A stretch of DNA of 64,000 bases, from positions 62,001-126,000 of the forward strand of contig NZ_KB906260.1 in assembly GCF_000381265.1 (NCBI RefSeq), read 5' to 3'. The position numbers and the translations under genes are program-made. The notes under the pieces were generated by a model, which saw nothing but the letters and a program-made list of their open reading frames with translations, was not told the DNA's origin and searched no databases. This DNA comes from Curvibacter lanceolatus ATCC 14669. GTDB lineage: Bacteria; Pseudomonadota; Gammaproteobacteria; Burkholderiales; Burkholderiaceae_C. Shown here piece after piece: positions 21,690 to 31,101 of this stretch. Within the stretch, counting starts at the first letter, position 1, and each line of letters begins with the position of its first letter.

Positions 21690-23846
21690 TCAGAAGCTCA
21701 GCCGCAGCCCCAGGCGCAGGGTGCGCGGCTCCAGGGGGTGGATCAGGCGCCCATCGATGGCCGAGCCACTGCCGCACCCCCCGGTGCCGCCCAGCGCCTC
21801 GCGCTGGGTGCAGGCCCCGCCCCAGTATTCGATGTCGTTGGCGCGCCGGTCGAACAGGTTGAACACATCCAGGCTGGCCTGCCACCGGCTCGATCCGGTC
21901 TGGAATCGGTAACCCAGCTTCAGGCTGCCCAGCCAATAGCCGCGCGACCGCTGCTGCCCGGTCTCCTCCAGGTCGTAGGCTCCCAGGTAGCGCAGACGCA
22001 GCCCACCCAACCAGGGCCCGCCCTGATCCCAGTTCAAACCCATCGACGCCGTCAGCGGCACGGCATTGGGCACATGGCTGCCGCCGTTGACCGCATGCAC
22101 AAAGCGCGCCCGTGACCAGGCCAGGTTGCCATCCCACGCCAGACCGGGCGCCAGTTGCACGTCCTGCGCCCACTCCAGCCCCCAGCGCCGCGAGGCGCCC
22201 CGGGGCTCGGTGACGCCCTCGTCACCGACAAACACCAACTCAGAGGCCAGTTGCATCTGCCAGAGGCTGAGGCGGGTCTGCCAGCCCGGCAGCGGCTGGG
22301 TGCGCAGGCCGATTTCATGGCCGCGGGCCTTGACCAGCAGGGGCACCGGGCTGACGGCGCTGCCGTCCTGCGGGCTGGTGCGGGTGGTGGCCCCACGGGC
22401 GTCGTTGCTGTGAAAGCCCTGGCCCGCGTTGACAAAGAATTCGGTGCCGCCCAAAGCCGGGAACGGCCCCAGCACCAGGCCTAGACGCGGGCTGAGCTGG
22501 CGGGCCGACGTGCTGCCGCCATTGTCCGCATTGAAGGCCCCCGCCAGCGGTGTGACCCGGGCCTGCAGGTGGTCCTGCCGCAGGCCCAGGCTGCTGCGCA
22601 GCCAGGGCTGCCAGCTGGTGCGGGCCTCCAGCGAAAAGCCGACAGCGGTCTCGGTGATGCGGTCCTGGCGCAGCACCTCGGTGCGCTGGCGGTTCACGGT
22701 GCTGAACAGGCCCACGTTGCTGATGCGGTCCTGCCGCAGCAGCGTGCCCAGCGTCAGCTCGGTGGCCCCGGCGCCCTCGCCCAGAAACCAGCTGTGCTGC
22801 CAGCCCCCGCCCCACAGCACACGCTGGTCAGCCTGCTCATGCTGGTCACCCGCAAGACCGTTCACAAAGCCCGATGGCGCCGAAAACAGGTTCAGCCCGT
22901 AGTCAACCACATAGGCCTGCGCCCGGCTGGCGCTGGTGGCGCCGCTGTCGGCCCATTCGGCCGACAGGCTGTAGCGGTGGGTGCGCCCGCCGTCACCCGG
23001 CGACAGCACGCCGTAGCGCCCGATCTCGCCCGACACGATGGCCCGCTCGGGCACATGCTCGGTGGCCTGCCAATCGGCCTGGTACACCAGAGCGCTGATC
23101 GAATAGCCGCGCGCTGCGGTGCCCGACGACAGCTTGAGCACCGCGTTTTGCTTGCCCAGGCGTTCGGGCTGCTGCCAGGGGCCGTTGTTGTGCGTCAGCT
23201 CCAGGGCCATCAGGAGCTGCTTGTCGTCCATGATGCGGCTGTCCGCCACGAGGCTGCGCCGGTAACCCTTGGGCCCCAGGCTCAGGTCGATGAAAGGCGC
23301 TGGCAACTGCCGCACATAGTCGATGCGGGCACTGCCCGCCACGGCAAAGTCGGCGTCTTGCGCGTGGTACACGCCTTTGCGGTAGTGCAGGCTGCTGACC
23401 AGCTCAGGGATCAGGAAGTTCAGATCCATATAGCCCTGGCCATGGGCATGCGACACCATGTTGATCGGCATGCCCATGAGGTGGGTGGCAAAGTCGCTGC
23501 CATGGTCGAGGTTGAAGCCGCGCAGAAAGTACTGGTTGGCCTTGCCATCGCCCGAATGCTGGGTGACCACCAGGCCGGGCACCGATTCCATCAAGTCCGC
23601 CGGGCGCAGCAAGGGGCGCCGGGCCAGTCGCTGCGCCGTGACGCGGCCCTCGCTGGCGCTGTCAGACTCGCCTGCTGCGGTGGCCTCGCCCGCCGACACA
23701 CGGATCTCGGACAACTGCGGCATGGCGGGCTGGGCCATCACTGCGGGAGTGGCAAGGCAGCCCAGCAAGGGGCCGAACCGCCAGGCGCGGCGGGTGGGTT
23801 GAATGTGGCCGGCAAAAACAGGGCCGAGACATGAAAACAAAGGCAT
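21690..23846 (-). CDS. TonB-dependent outer-membrane receptor, probably for cobalamin
   Basis: About 718 residues. A signal peptide (hydrophobic GPLLGCLATPAVMA) is followed by a TonB-box-like SEIRVSA, a plug domain (PADLMESVPGLVV, FLRGFNLDHGSDFATHL) and a 22-strand barrel ending in Phe (RLGLRLSF). It resembles general TonB siderophore/vitamin receptors rather than E. coli BtuB. The cobalamin riboswitch upstream on the same strand indicates uptake of B12 or a related corrinoid. Start is uncertain: ATG at 23846 is adjacent to GGAG, whereas TTG at 23840 has better spacing, and the open frame reaches 23906. No btuF, btuC or btuD gene is in the window. Confidence 0.88.
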   Translation of the reverse strand: MPLFSCLGPVFAGHIQPTRRAWRFGPLLGCLATPAVMAQPAMPQLSEIRVSAGEATAAGESDSASEGRVTAQRLARRPLLRPADLMESVPGLVVTQHSGDGKANQYFLRGFNLDHGSDFATHLMGMPINMVSHAHGQGYMDLNFLIPELVSSLHYRKGVYHAQDADFAVAGSARIDYVRQLPAPFIDLSLGPKGYRRSLVADSRIMDDKQLLMALELTHNNGPWQQPERLGKQNAVLKLSSGTAARGYSISALVYQADWQATEHVPERAIVSGEIGRYGVLSPGDGGRTHRYSLSAEWADSGATSASRAQAYVVDYGLNLFSAPSGFVNGLAGDQHEQADQRVLWGGGWQHSWFLGEGAGATELTLGTLLRQDRISNVGLFSTVNRQRTEVLRQDRITETAVGFSLEARTSWQPWLRSSLGLRQDHLQARVTPLAGAFNADNGGSTSARQLSPRLGLVLGPFPALGGTEFFVNAGQGFHSNDARGATTRTSPQDGSAVSPVPLLVKARGHEIGLRTQPLPGWQTRLSLWQMQLASELVFVGDEGVTEPRGASRRWGLEWAQDVQLAPGLAWDGNLAWSRARFVHAVNGGSHVPNAVPLTASMGLNWDQGGPWLGGLRLRYLGAYDLEETGQQRSRGYWLGSLKLGYRFQTGSSRWQASLDVFNLFDRRANDIEYWGGACTQREALGGTGGCGSGSAIDGRLIHPLEPRTLRLGLRLSF

Positions 23847-24054
23847 CTCCGGTGGGACTGCAGAGGCGGCACCGCGCCAAGACGAACCGGAAAAGCCCAC
23901 GGGCACCCGCGCACGGGCGCCCAGGCACAGGCATGCCCAGGGGCCCCGAAGGGTGTCCGACAGAACCCTTCCCTCACCCCGAGGACTGGCACCACGATGA
24001 GAGCCAGCTCAATGTCTCGCACGACCCGTGGGAGACTTTGAACTGACTCTTGGA

Positions 24055-24245
24055 TCAGGCCGGTCTTCTGGCTCGCCTTCATCCTTCCCCGGGCCTTCCC
24101 ATGCAAGTTCATGCACAGTGGCGTCATCCGGCGTCGTCTGGCTCACAGCAGCGGGGGCTGCGCCGGAATGGTTGATGGCATCAACGTCACCGGCTTCCCG
24201 TTTAACCCGCGCGTCGAGAACTACGGCAGGCACCTGAAACGGGAG
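24055..24245 (-). promoter_or_regulatory. Cobalamin riboswitch
   Basis: Read leftward, the region shows the class elements in order: GGTGCC near 24232, AACGGGAAGCCGGTG near 24200-24186, GCAGCCCCCGCTGCTGTGA (the B12 box core) near 24161-24143, GCCACTG near 24122, and GGAAGG... GCCAGAAGACCGGCC near 24058. About 210 bases separate it from the receptor start. That gap contains short GC hairpins with a TTTT (near 23900) that could end transcription when B12 is bound. It should repress the TonB receptor at high cobalamin. Confidence 0.93.
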
Positions 24246-24394
24246 CGAGTGTAACCAACTTAACAATCTATTGACCTGTCGGAGGCCCTCCGCCGCACCC
24301 GTGACAGGCCCCATGACGGGTGCCCTGCGGCAGCGGCTAAGATCGACAGTCTGGATCTGTAATTAAGAATTCAATCTCAACCCTAGGAGTCAAC

Positions 24395-25579
24395 ATGTCC
24401 CGTGAAGTCGTCGTCGTCAGCGGTGTGCGCACCGCCATTGGTACCTTTGGCGGAAGCCTGAAGGACATTCCCCCCACCGCCCTGGGCGCCCAGGTGGTGC
24501 GCGAGTCGCTCAAGCGCGCCCAGGTCGACGGGGCCGACGTGGGCCATGTGGTGTTCGGCCATGTGGTGAACACCGAGCCGCGCGACATGTACCTGTCGCG
24601 CGTGGCCGCGATCGACGGCGGTTGTGCCGAGGGCACGCCGGCCTTCAACGTGAACCGCCTGTGCGGCTCGGGCCTGCAGGCCATCATTTCGGCCAGCCAG
24701 GCGATTCTGCTGGGCGACACCGACATCGCCATCGGCGGCGGTGCCGAGAACATGAGCCGCGCGCCCTACGCCAGCCTGGCCACCCGCTTTGGCGCCCGCA
24801 TGGGCGACACCAAGCTGATCGACATGATGATCGGCGCCTTGCACGACCCCTTCCACAACATCCACATGGGTGTGACGGCCGAAAACATCGCTGCCAAATG
24901 GGGCATCACCCGCGCCGACCAGGACGCCCTGGCCGTGGAAAGCCACAACCGCGCCGAACGCGCCACGGCGGCGGGCTACTTCAAGGACCAGATCACCCCG
25001 GTGATGCTGAAAAGCCGCAAAGGCGAGGTGGCCTACGACACCGACGAGCACTTCCGCCCAGGCGCCACGCTGGCCGACATGGACAAGCTCAAGCCGGTGT
25101 TCATCAAGGAAAACGGCACCGTCACCGCCGGCAACGCCTCGGGCATCAATGACGCCGCCGCCGCCGTGGTGCTGATGGAAGCCGGCGCCGCCAAGGCCCG
25201 TGGCCTGCAACCCCTGGCGCGCCTGGTGGCTTATGCCCATGCCGGCGTCGACCCCAAGTACATGGGCATCGGCCCGGTGCCGGCCACGCAGTTGGCCCTC
25301 AAGAAAGCCGGCCTGACGGTGAACGACCTGGACGTGATCGAGGCCAACGAGGCCTTTGCCGCCCAGGCCTGCGCCGTGACCCGCGACCTGGGCCTGGACC
25401 CGGCCAAGGTCAACCCGAATGGCTCGGGCATCTCGCTGGGCCACCCGATCGGCGCCACCGGCGCGGTGATCACCGTGAAGGCCCTGTACGAGTTGCAGCG
25501 CATCCAGGGCCGCTATGCACTGGTGACCATGTGCATTGGCGGCGGCCAAGGCATTGCAGCCATCTTCGAACGCCTCTGA
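24395..25579 (+). CDS. bktB: Acetyl-CoA/3-ketoacyl-CoA acyltransferase (BktB-like thiolase)
   Basis: A 394-residue thiolase. C90 (NRLCGSGLQ) is the acyl-accepting cysteine; GHPIGATG and the C-terminal CIGGGQG carry the other two active-site residues. The sequence matches BktB of Cupriavidus necator closely from SREVVVVSGVRTAIGTFGG to the end. BktB condenses acetyl-CoA with acetyl- or propionyl-CoA for polyhydroxyalkanoate monomers and also works in beta-oxidation. TAGGAG lies before the ATG. It is monocistronic, without phaB or phaC beside it. Both biosynthetic and degradative roles are possible. Confidence 0.92.
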   Translation: MSREVVVVSGVRTAIGTFGGSLKDIPPTALGAQVVRESLKRAQVDGADVGHVVFGHVVNTEPRDMYLSRVAAIDGGCAEGTPAFNVNRLCGSGLQAIISASQAILLGDTDIAIGGGAENMSRAPYASLATRFGARMGDTKLIDMMIGALHDPFHNIHMGVTAENIAAKWGITRADQDALAVESHNRAERATAAGYFKDQITPVMLKSRKGEVAYDTDEHFRPGATLADMDKLKPVFIKENGTVTAGNASGINDAAAAVVLMEAGAAKARGLQPLARLVAYAHAGVDPKYMGIGPVPATQLALKKAGLTVNDLDVIEANEAFAAQACAVTRDLGLDPAKVNPNGSGISLGHPIGATGAVITVKALYELQRIQGRYALVTMCIGGGQGIAAIFERL

Positions 25580-25642
25580 TCGATCCCGCCCTGGGAAGCC
25601 TGGCCTGCCGTCTGGGCGCAGCGGCGGGCCAGGCCCGGGGCA

Positions 25643-26197
25643 TCAGGGCTGCTGAACCATGCCCGTCTTGGCCCAGTTGCGCAAAGCCGTCAGCGTGTTG
25701 CTGACATGCTTCATGGGGTTGAGGCTGGTGTACTGGTAGATGATCTTGCCATTGGGGGCGATCACGTAGGACACCCGGTTCGCATAGTCGGGCCGGAAAT
25801 GCAGCACCGCGTCATAGGCCTTCATGATCGACTGATCAGCGTCCGACGCCACCGGGAATTTGCCCCGACATTCCTGCACCGAGAACTTCTTCTGCGTCTC
25901 AAGGTCGTCGCGGGACACACCCACCACCGACGCACCCAAGGCCTTGTAGTCGTCCAGCGCCTGGGCAAATTCATGGGCCTCAATGGAGCAACCCACCGAA
26001 AAAGCCGACGGAAAGAAATACAGCACCACCGGGCCCCGGCTCAATTCCTCGTGCAGGGAATAGCTCTGCACGTTGCCGGCCAGCGCAACCTTTGCCGTAA
26101 ACTCCGGCGCAGTCTCCCCAATGTCGAGCGCGGCTTGGGCCAAGCCCCCCAACAGGCTCAACCCGCAAAAGACAACCGTCCTAGACCATGCGTTCAT
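25643..26197 (-). CDS. Periplasmic peroxiredoxin (AhpC/TSA, Bcp-like)
   Basis: A 184-residue thioredoxin-fold peroxidase with a signal peptide ending near LAQA-A at residue 23. The peroxidatic cysteine is C70 in PSAFSVGCSIEAHE, where the usual TPGCT motif is replaced by SVGCS. C110 could be a resolving cysteine. The conserved Arg near residue 145 (ANRVSYVI) supports the family. The ATG at 26197 has AGGT at good spacing; a second ATG at 26227 is less likely. A TATACT box at 26231-26236 (minus strand) may be its promoter. It is divergent from the PLD lipoprotein gene. Confidence 0.82.
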   Translation of the reverse strand: MNAWSRTVVFCGLSLLGGLAQAALDIGETAPEFTAKVALAGNVQSYSLHEELSRGPVVLYFFPSAFSVGCSIEAHEFAQALDDYKALGASVVGVSRDDLETQKKFSVQECRGKFPVASDADQSIMKAYDAVLHFRPDYANRVSYVIAPNGKIIYQYTSLNPMKHVSNTLTALRNWAKTGMVQQP

Positions 26198-26304
26198 CGC
26201 GTTACCTGATGGCAGCTTTGTATCCATATCAGTATAGCGAGCACCTTGGCACGGCCTCGGTGCCTGGCGCTTACCCGGCCAGCCAGCCCGGGCTCTCAAC
26301 TCGG

Positions 26305-27906
26305 GTGGACGGGTGGGTTGGCGCCCGATGGCCTGCAAGGCTGCTGTTGTGGGGACTCACCGTTCTTTTGCTCGCGCTCGCCGGCTGTGCCACCCGCTTG
26401 CCACAGGTGGACCGGGAGCGGCTCGCCAGCGAAGCCATCCCGGCCTCAGCGCACAGCACCCTGGGCCGCATCGCGCTGGAATCCCAGCCGGCCCCCGATC
26501 AGTCGGGTTTCCGCCTCATGCCGCTGGGCACCTTTTCCCTCGATGCGCGGCTGCAGCTGGCTCGCCGAGCCGAGGTCTCGCTCGACGTGCAGTACTACAA
26601 CATCGAGGCCGATGCCACCGGCCGCTACTTTCTGCGTGCCCTGCGGGACGCGGCACAACGGGGCGTGCGGGTTCGTCTGCTGGTCGATGACCTCTACACC
26701 GGGGGGCACGACTCTTTGTTTCTCGGGCTCGCGGCCTACCCGAACGTCCAGGTGCGGCTTTTCAATCCCTTTTGTTGCGCCCGAGAAAAAGGTCAGCTCA
26801 CCCGTTTCCTGGCCTCCACCGGCGACTGGAGCCGGCTCGATCACCGCATGCACAACAAGATGTTCATCGCCGACGGTGCGATGGCCATCATCGGTGGGCG
26901 CAATGTGGCGAACGAGTACTACCTGAGAGGCGCCACCGACAATTTCGTCGATGTCGATGCCTTCACCACCGGGGCGGTCCTGCCGGCCATGCAGGCGCTG
27001 TTCGACCGCTACTGGAACAGCCTGGCGGTCTACCCCCTGACCAGCATCGCCAGCAGCTCCTTGGCCCTGGAGGCGCTACAGAACCAGTTCGAGACCGCTA
27101 CCGGTCCGGCCACCACAGCCGCGCCGACCGCTTTGCCGCCCAATGACGTGCTGGGCTATGCCCCGATTGCCGATGACCTGGATGCCGGCCGGCTGGGCTT
27201 GAACTGGGGTCAAGCTTACGTTTTTGCCGACCATCCCGACAAGCCCTTCGACGGGGTCGCTGGTGGCGAGCTGATGGAAACCAGTGTCACCTACAACGTT
27301 CTGGAGGCGGTGGCCAAGGCCAAGCAGGAGGTGGTGGCCTCATCGCCCTACTTTGTACCGGGTCCCAAAGGCATGGCGTTCTTGAAGTCCTTGCGTGAGC
27401 GAAGCGTCAAGGTGACGGTGCTGACCAACTCGTTGAGTTCAACCGACGAACCGGCGGTCCATGTCGGCTACAGCCGTTACCGGGAGGACATGCTGAAGAT
27501 GGGCGTCGATCTCTACGAACTCAGCCCTTCGAAGGTCAGCAACAACAAGCATCCCTTCCTGTTCGGCAAATCCCTGGGCCGGCTGCATGCCAAACTGTTC
27601 GTCATCGACCGGCGCACCTCCTTCATCGGCTCGATGAACCTGGACCCCCGCTCCGCCACCATCAACACCGAGTTCGGTGCCGTGATCGACAGCCCGGAAG
27701 TGGCACGTGAGCTGATCCGCATCATCGACATCGACCGGCTGCAAAGCGCCTACCGCCTGCGCCTGGCCCCGAACGGCAACGGTCTGCAATGGCTGGGGTT
27801 TCAGGACGACAGTGAAATGGTGCTGGACACCGAACCCGACGCTTCTTTGAAGCTGCGGCTGAAAGCCTGGCTGCTCGGGCCGCTGGTGCCTGAAGAACTG
27901 CTGTGA
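26305..27906 (+). CDS. Phospholipase D-family lipoprotein (cardiolipin synthase-like)
   Basis: A protein with two HKD phospholipase D motifs, H183-N-K-x4-D and H428-A-K-x4-D (LHAKLFVIDRRTS), arranged as in the ClsC/YmdC group that makes cardiolipin from phosphatidylglycerol and other lipids. The N-terminus is a lipoprotein signal (LLLALAGC, lipid-bearing C28). I chose the GTG at 26305 (533 residues) because it gives a normal-length signal and leaves room for the divergent promoter. The frame is open back to 26188, where it would overlap the peroxiredoxin start. It likely acts at the membrane. No YmdB-like partner is next to it. Confidence 0.8.
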   Translation: MDGWVGARWPARLLLWGLTVLLLALAGCATRLPQVDRERLASEAIPASAHSTLGRIALESQPAPDQSGFRLMPLGTFSLDARLQLARRAEVSLDVQYYNIEADATGRYFLRALRDAAQRGVRVRLLVDDLYTGGHDSLFLGLAAYPNVQVRLFNPFCCAREKGQLTRFLASTGDWSRLDHRMHNKMFIADGAMAIIGGRNVANEYYLRGATDNFVDVDAFTTGAVLPAMQALFDRYWNSLAVYPLTSIASSSLALEALQNQFETATGPATTAAPTALPPNDVLGYAPIADDLDAGRLGLNWGQAYVFADHPDKPFDGVAGGELMETSVTYNVLEAVAKAKQEVVASSPYFVPGPKGMAFLKSLRERSVKVTVLTNSLSSTDEPAVHVGYSRYREDMLKMGVDLYELSPSKVSNNKHPFLFGKSLGRLHAKLFVIDRRTSFIGSMNLDPRSATINTEFGAVIDSPEVARELIRIIDIDRLQSAYRLRLAPNGNGLQWLGFQDDSEMVLDTEPDASLKLRLKAWLLGPLVPEELL

Positions 27907-27945
27907 AACCTGGGGGGCGCCTGCGCCTGGGGCAGGCGACTCAGG

Positions 27946-28155
27946 CTATTTGGTCATGTACCACTGGATCACGAACTTGGCGGCAAAACCCACCAGGCCC
28001 AGGCCCAGGCCCAGAAACAGCACGAAGGTGCCAAACTTGCCCGCTTTCGATTCCCAGGCCAGGTGGCCAATGATGAACAACATGTAGAGCATGAAGCCCC
28101 CCACCCCGAACGTGAGGCCGAAGGTGGAGATCTGCTCTTCTGAAAAACCAAACAT
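27946..28155 (-). CDS. DUF2788 small membrane protein
   Basis: A 69-residue protein with two transmembrane segments (about residues 12-34 and 43-65), matching the DUF2788 family in its MFGFSEEQISTFGLTFGV start. It shares one base with the DUF2189 stop (TGATG at 28153-28157), so translation is coupled. Function unknown. Confidence 0.8.
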   Translation of the reverse strand: MFGFSEEQISTFGLTFGVGGFMLYMLFIIGHLAWESKAGKFGTFVLFLGLGLGLVGFAAKFVIQWYMTK

Positions 28156-29000
28156 CAGTGTCTGACCTGAACAAGAACGGGGGCCAGGCCGGCGTCCCGG
28201 GCCGGCAACGTCGTGACGTCCACCAGATCGCGGTAAGCGTGCCAGCTGGCGTGCCCCAACATGGGCATGACCGCAATCAGGCCCAACAAAAGTGATCCCA
28301 CCCCCAGCAGCGTGAAGCCGGCGATCAAGGCCGCCCAGAACGCCATCGGAATCGGGTTGTAAAGAACGGTGCGCCAGCTGGTGAGCACCGCCTGCATCAA
28401 GGTGATGCGGCGGTCGAGCAGCAGCGGAATCGACACCACGCTGGAGGCAAAGATGGGCGCGGCCAGAAAGCCGCCCAGGGCCAGCCACAGCTCGAACAGC
28501 CCCGATTCAGGGTCGGCCACCACCACGCGAAGAAAATCGACCGGCGTGCGCACCGGCTCAGGGGCCAACAAGGTGATCAGCGCGGCCGAGGTCAGCACCC
28601 AGGTGGTGGCGGCCAGGGCCAGCAGCAGGCCGAACTGCACCAGGCACCAGTACTGGCTGGTCCACTTGTTGAAATGGCTGTGCTGCCAGTTGAACCAGGT
28701 CTTGAACACCACATCCATCGAGGCCGGCTCGCCGCGCTCCAGGGCCCGGCTCAGCGCATACAGGCTGGTGGCCAGCACTGGCGCCACCACCAGAAAGCCC
28801 GACAGGGCTCCGGCGAGCAACCAGAAGCGGTTGCCGGCCACGGCGATGATGAGCCCGCCGAACACGGCCATCGCCAAGCCATGGGCGAAGCTGATCCAGC
28901 CCGCGCGTGCCATGTCGCGCCAGGCCAGTGCCAGCCAGGTCAAGGGTTGCATGATGCCGATGGTACGAACCAGGGGAAGCGTTTCCGGGGTGGAAGACAT
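28155..29000 (-). CDS. DUF2189 integral membrane protein
   Basis: A 281-residue membrane protein of the DUF2189 family with about six hydrophobic segments. Family features are the WLALAWRDMARAGW region and SIPLLLDRRITLMQAVLTS near residue 195. The ATG at 29000 is preferred over an upstream TTG at 29051. It forms a two-gene operon with DUF2788 downstream. No function is established for the family. Confidence 0.8.
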   Translation of the reverse strand: MSSTPETLPLVRTIGIMQPLTWLALAWRDMARAGWISFAHGLAMAVFGGLIIAVAGNRFWLLAGALSGFLVVAPVLATSLYALSRALERGEPASMDVVFKTWFNWQHSHFNKWTSQYWCLVQFGLLLALAATTWVLTSAALITLLAPEPVRTPVDFLRVVVADPESGLFELWLALGGFLAAPIFASSVVSIPLLLDRRITLMQAVLTSWRTVLYNPIPMAFWAALIAGFTLLGVGSLLLGLIAVMPMLGHASWHAYRDLVDVTTLPARDAGLAPVLVQVRH

Positions 29001-29156
29001 GGTGGTATGGGCCTGGGGCGCAAAGTGCAGATCGTGCAACCATGCTATCAAGCCTGCCCAACGGAGACAGCCCCCAGGCGCCCCAACCTAGGGACAACCA
29101 TGAGAGCCATTTCCCGCCCCTGGGTCAAAGGCCCCGGAGGGCCCGACAGACGGTAT

Positions 29157-29594
29157 TCAGTCGCGCACCACCATCACAGGCAGGTGGGCGTCCGACAGCA
29201 CCTTCTGGGCCACGCTGCCCAGCACCAGCTTCTCGATGCCGCGGCGGCCGTGCGAGCCCATCACGATCAGGTCGGTGCCCAGGGTCTGGGCCGTGTCCAG
29301 AATGCCGCGGTGGATGGCATGGCCTTCCACGACCGTGGTCTTCACCGGCACGGCAGCCGCCTCGAAGGCAGCCCGTGCGCTGGCCAGGGCGGCATTGGCT
29401 TCCGCCGTGGCGGCGCTCAGGTATTGCGACTGACCGTAGGCGAAATCAGCGCCCACGCCGGTGAACGGGTAGGGATCGATGACGTAGATGACGGTCACAT
29501 CGCTGGCAAAAGCCTTGGCCAGACCAATCGCCTTGTCCACGGCCAGCGTCGCCGTGGCAGAACCGTCGACCGGAATCAGGATGTGCTTGAACAT
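29157..29594 (-). CDS. Universal stress protein (UspA family)
   Basis: A 145-residue single Usp domain. The ATP-binding signature G-2x-G-9x-G-S is present near the end (GSHGRRGIEKLVLGSVAQKV), and the start FKHILIPVDGSATA is typical. AAGGAG sits six bases before the ATG at 29594. It is monocistronic, between DUF2189 and the dioxygenase gene. Confidence 0.92.
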   Translation of the reverse strand: MFKHILIPVDGSATATLAVDKAIGLAKAFASDVTVIYVIDPYPFTGVGADFAYGQSQYLSAATAEANAALASARAAFEAAAVPVKTTVVEGHAIHRGILDTAQTLGTDLIVMGSHGRRGIEKLVLGSVAQKVLSDAHLPVMVVRD

Positions 29595-29682
29595 GGAGAG
29601 CTCCTTGTGGGTTGATGTCAGGCAGTGTGCCGGAATGTTCGCCTGTCGCATTGACACGCATCAAAACGGGAAAAGAACTTCG

Positions 29683-30441
29683 TCAAACCGGCAATCCCTG
29701 GAACCCGCCCGATCGGCAGGTCAACACCAGGGTATCGCGGTGGGCCCCGTCGGCCAGAGGCTGGATGGGGGTGGATTCGTGGATCACGCGGGCGTCGTCG
29801 AGCAGCAGCAAGGACCAGGGCTCGGCCAGTGTGAAGCGCTGTCCATTCGGGCCATCGGCTTCAAAGACCCGGGTTTCGCCGCCTTTGATGCCGCTGCGTT
29901 CGATCAGGAAGACGGCCACCAGATCGACGCCATCGCGGTGCGCCCCCTCGGGGGTGGGCCGACCGATGCCATCGGTGGTGTCGATGCGGAACTGGTGCGC
30001 TTCGATGAACCAGGGCTCAGGGCGGGTACCCGCGGGCCGCTTGAGAGCTGCCGTCACCCCCGCCACCGCCCGCAACAGTTGGGCCCAGACCGGCTGGGCC
30101 ACGGTGTGGGGCAACATGGGTTCGAACCAGCGCTCCATGCCGCCGTGCAAGGCGTTGTACTCCAGGGGTTGCCAGTGGGATCGGTGGGGCACCTGCTCCA
30201 CATGCTCGCCCTGCACCACAAAGCAGGAATGGCGGCGGCGACGGTACCGACCGCCATCCTTCAGGAAGTTGTCTGGGGGCAGTCCGTCCCAATCCGGTCG
30301 CAGGCCCTGCAGATCGGGCAGCGCGCAGGCCGCCCATTGGCTGACGGTGGCCGCATTCAGCACCGCATAGCCGCGCGCGCGGAGTTGGGGCAGCACTTGA
30401 TCGGCCTCGACGGCCGGAGGGGGAAAGGTGGTGGTGGTCAT
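29683..30441 (-). CDS. 2-oxoglutarate/Fe(II) dioxygenase family protein
   Basis: A 252-residue protein of the 2OG-Fe dioxygenase family that includes free amino acid hydroxylases such as the Bacillus isoleucine dioxygenase. The iron ligands are H168 and D170 (AHRDGVD) and H221 (ARVIHESTPI), with R235 as the 2-oxoglutarate-binding residue. It has a full N-terminal region and no signal peptide. No operon partner is evident, so the substrate is unknown; amino acid hydroxylation is the best inference from the family. Confidence 0.82.
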   Translation of the reverse strand: MTTTTFPPPAVEADQVLPQLRARGYAVLNAATVSQWAACALPDLQGLRPDWDGLPPDNFLKDGGRYRRRRHSCFVVQGEHVEQVPHRSHWQPLEYNALHGGMERWFEPMLPHTVAQPVWAQLLRAVAGVTAALKRPAGTRPEPWFIEAHQFRIDTTDGIGRPTPEGAHRDGVDLVAVFLIERSGIKGGETRVFEADGPNGQRFTLAEPWSLLLLDDARVIHESTPIQPLADGAHRDTLVLTCRSGGFQGLPV

Positions 30442-30510
30442 GGACCTGAAGCTTACCGCGTGGTAGCCACGCTCCAGCCCACACCAGGATTCAAGCGAGG
30501 TGAGTTCTTC

Positions 30511-30912
30511 TTATTCAGCCGCGGCCGCGGCAGCACCCGTGGCCTCGGCAGCGGGTGCGGTCGTCTCTGCCCGGCCCGCCGGGGCGCGCGCCCAGCGCTG
30601 CGCATCGACGAAATACACCGGCGTGGCGCAGGCCCTGTGGCGGGCGCAATGCTGGGCCCAGTGGCGGCGCTCGGCCGGGGGCACGTTCAGGTAGATGGGC
30701 TCCACAGCTTGCCCGGCCGTCTTGCGCACTTGCACCGGCTGCTCATTGAGCACGGGTGGCGGCTGTTCACCCCAATCGCTGATGCGGCCATAGACGCCCG
30801 GGACCACCGGGACCAGCCCCCCCTCGACTGGACCGGACCCCAGTTGCCCGGCCCAGGCCAGCACCCCCACCCCACAACCCAGGCCGACCTGCAGCAGGCG
30901 CCGGCCGATCAC
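30511..30912 (-). CDS. Hypothetical exported protein
   Basis: A 133-residue protein with a signal-like N-terminus (MIGRRLLQVGLGCGVGVLAW), a middle part containing two cysteines (HCARHRAC, about residues 88-95) and an Ala-rich tail (ATGAAAAAAE). The start is a GTG at 30912 with GGAG eight bases upstream, overlapping by four bases the stop of a 40-codon ORF (30909-31028). I do not recognise a family. The cysteine pair and signal suggest a secreted or periplasmic protein. Confidence 0.65.
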   Translation of the reverse strand: MIGRRLLQVGLGCGVGVLAWAGQLGSGPVEGGLVPVVPGVYGRISDWGEQPPPVLNEQPVQVRKTAGQAVEPIYLNVPPAERRHWAQHCARHRACATPVYFVDAQRWARAPAGRAETTAPAAEATGAAAAAAE

Positions 30913-31101
30913 GGCGAAACTCCAGACGCCCTGCCGCGTGGCGCAGTCAGGTCATCAGGCAGGTCATCATGCAGGTGGTCAGTCAGGGGATCGGTCACAG
31001 AAGGCGAATTGAACAGGGCCATGGGCATCGTGCGGCGTTCAGACAGCCACTTGTCATCAGAAAACGCCTGTTTGTACCTCATTTCGACGACAAAACCGTC
31101 A

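Noticed and set aside
26245-26265. Sigma-54 promoter (TTGGCACG followed by GTGC)
   Set aside because: The GG and GC elements are spaced two bases too far apart.
30909-31028. A 40-codon ORF overlapping the start of the exported protein
   Set aside because: Acidic repeats (DDLPDDL) and GTGA overlap are suggestive, but there is no ribosome site or family, so I did not list it as a gene.
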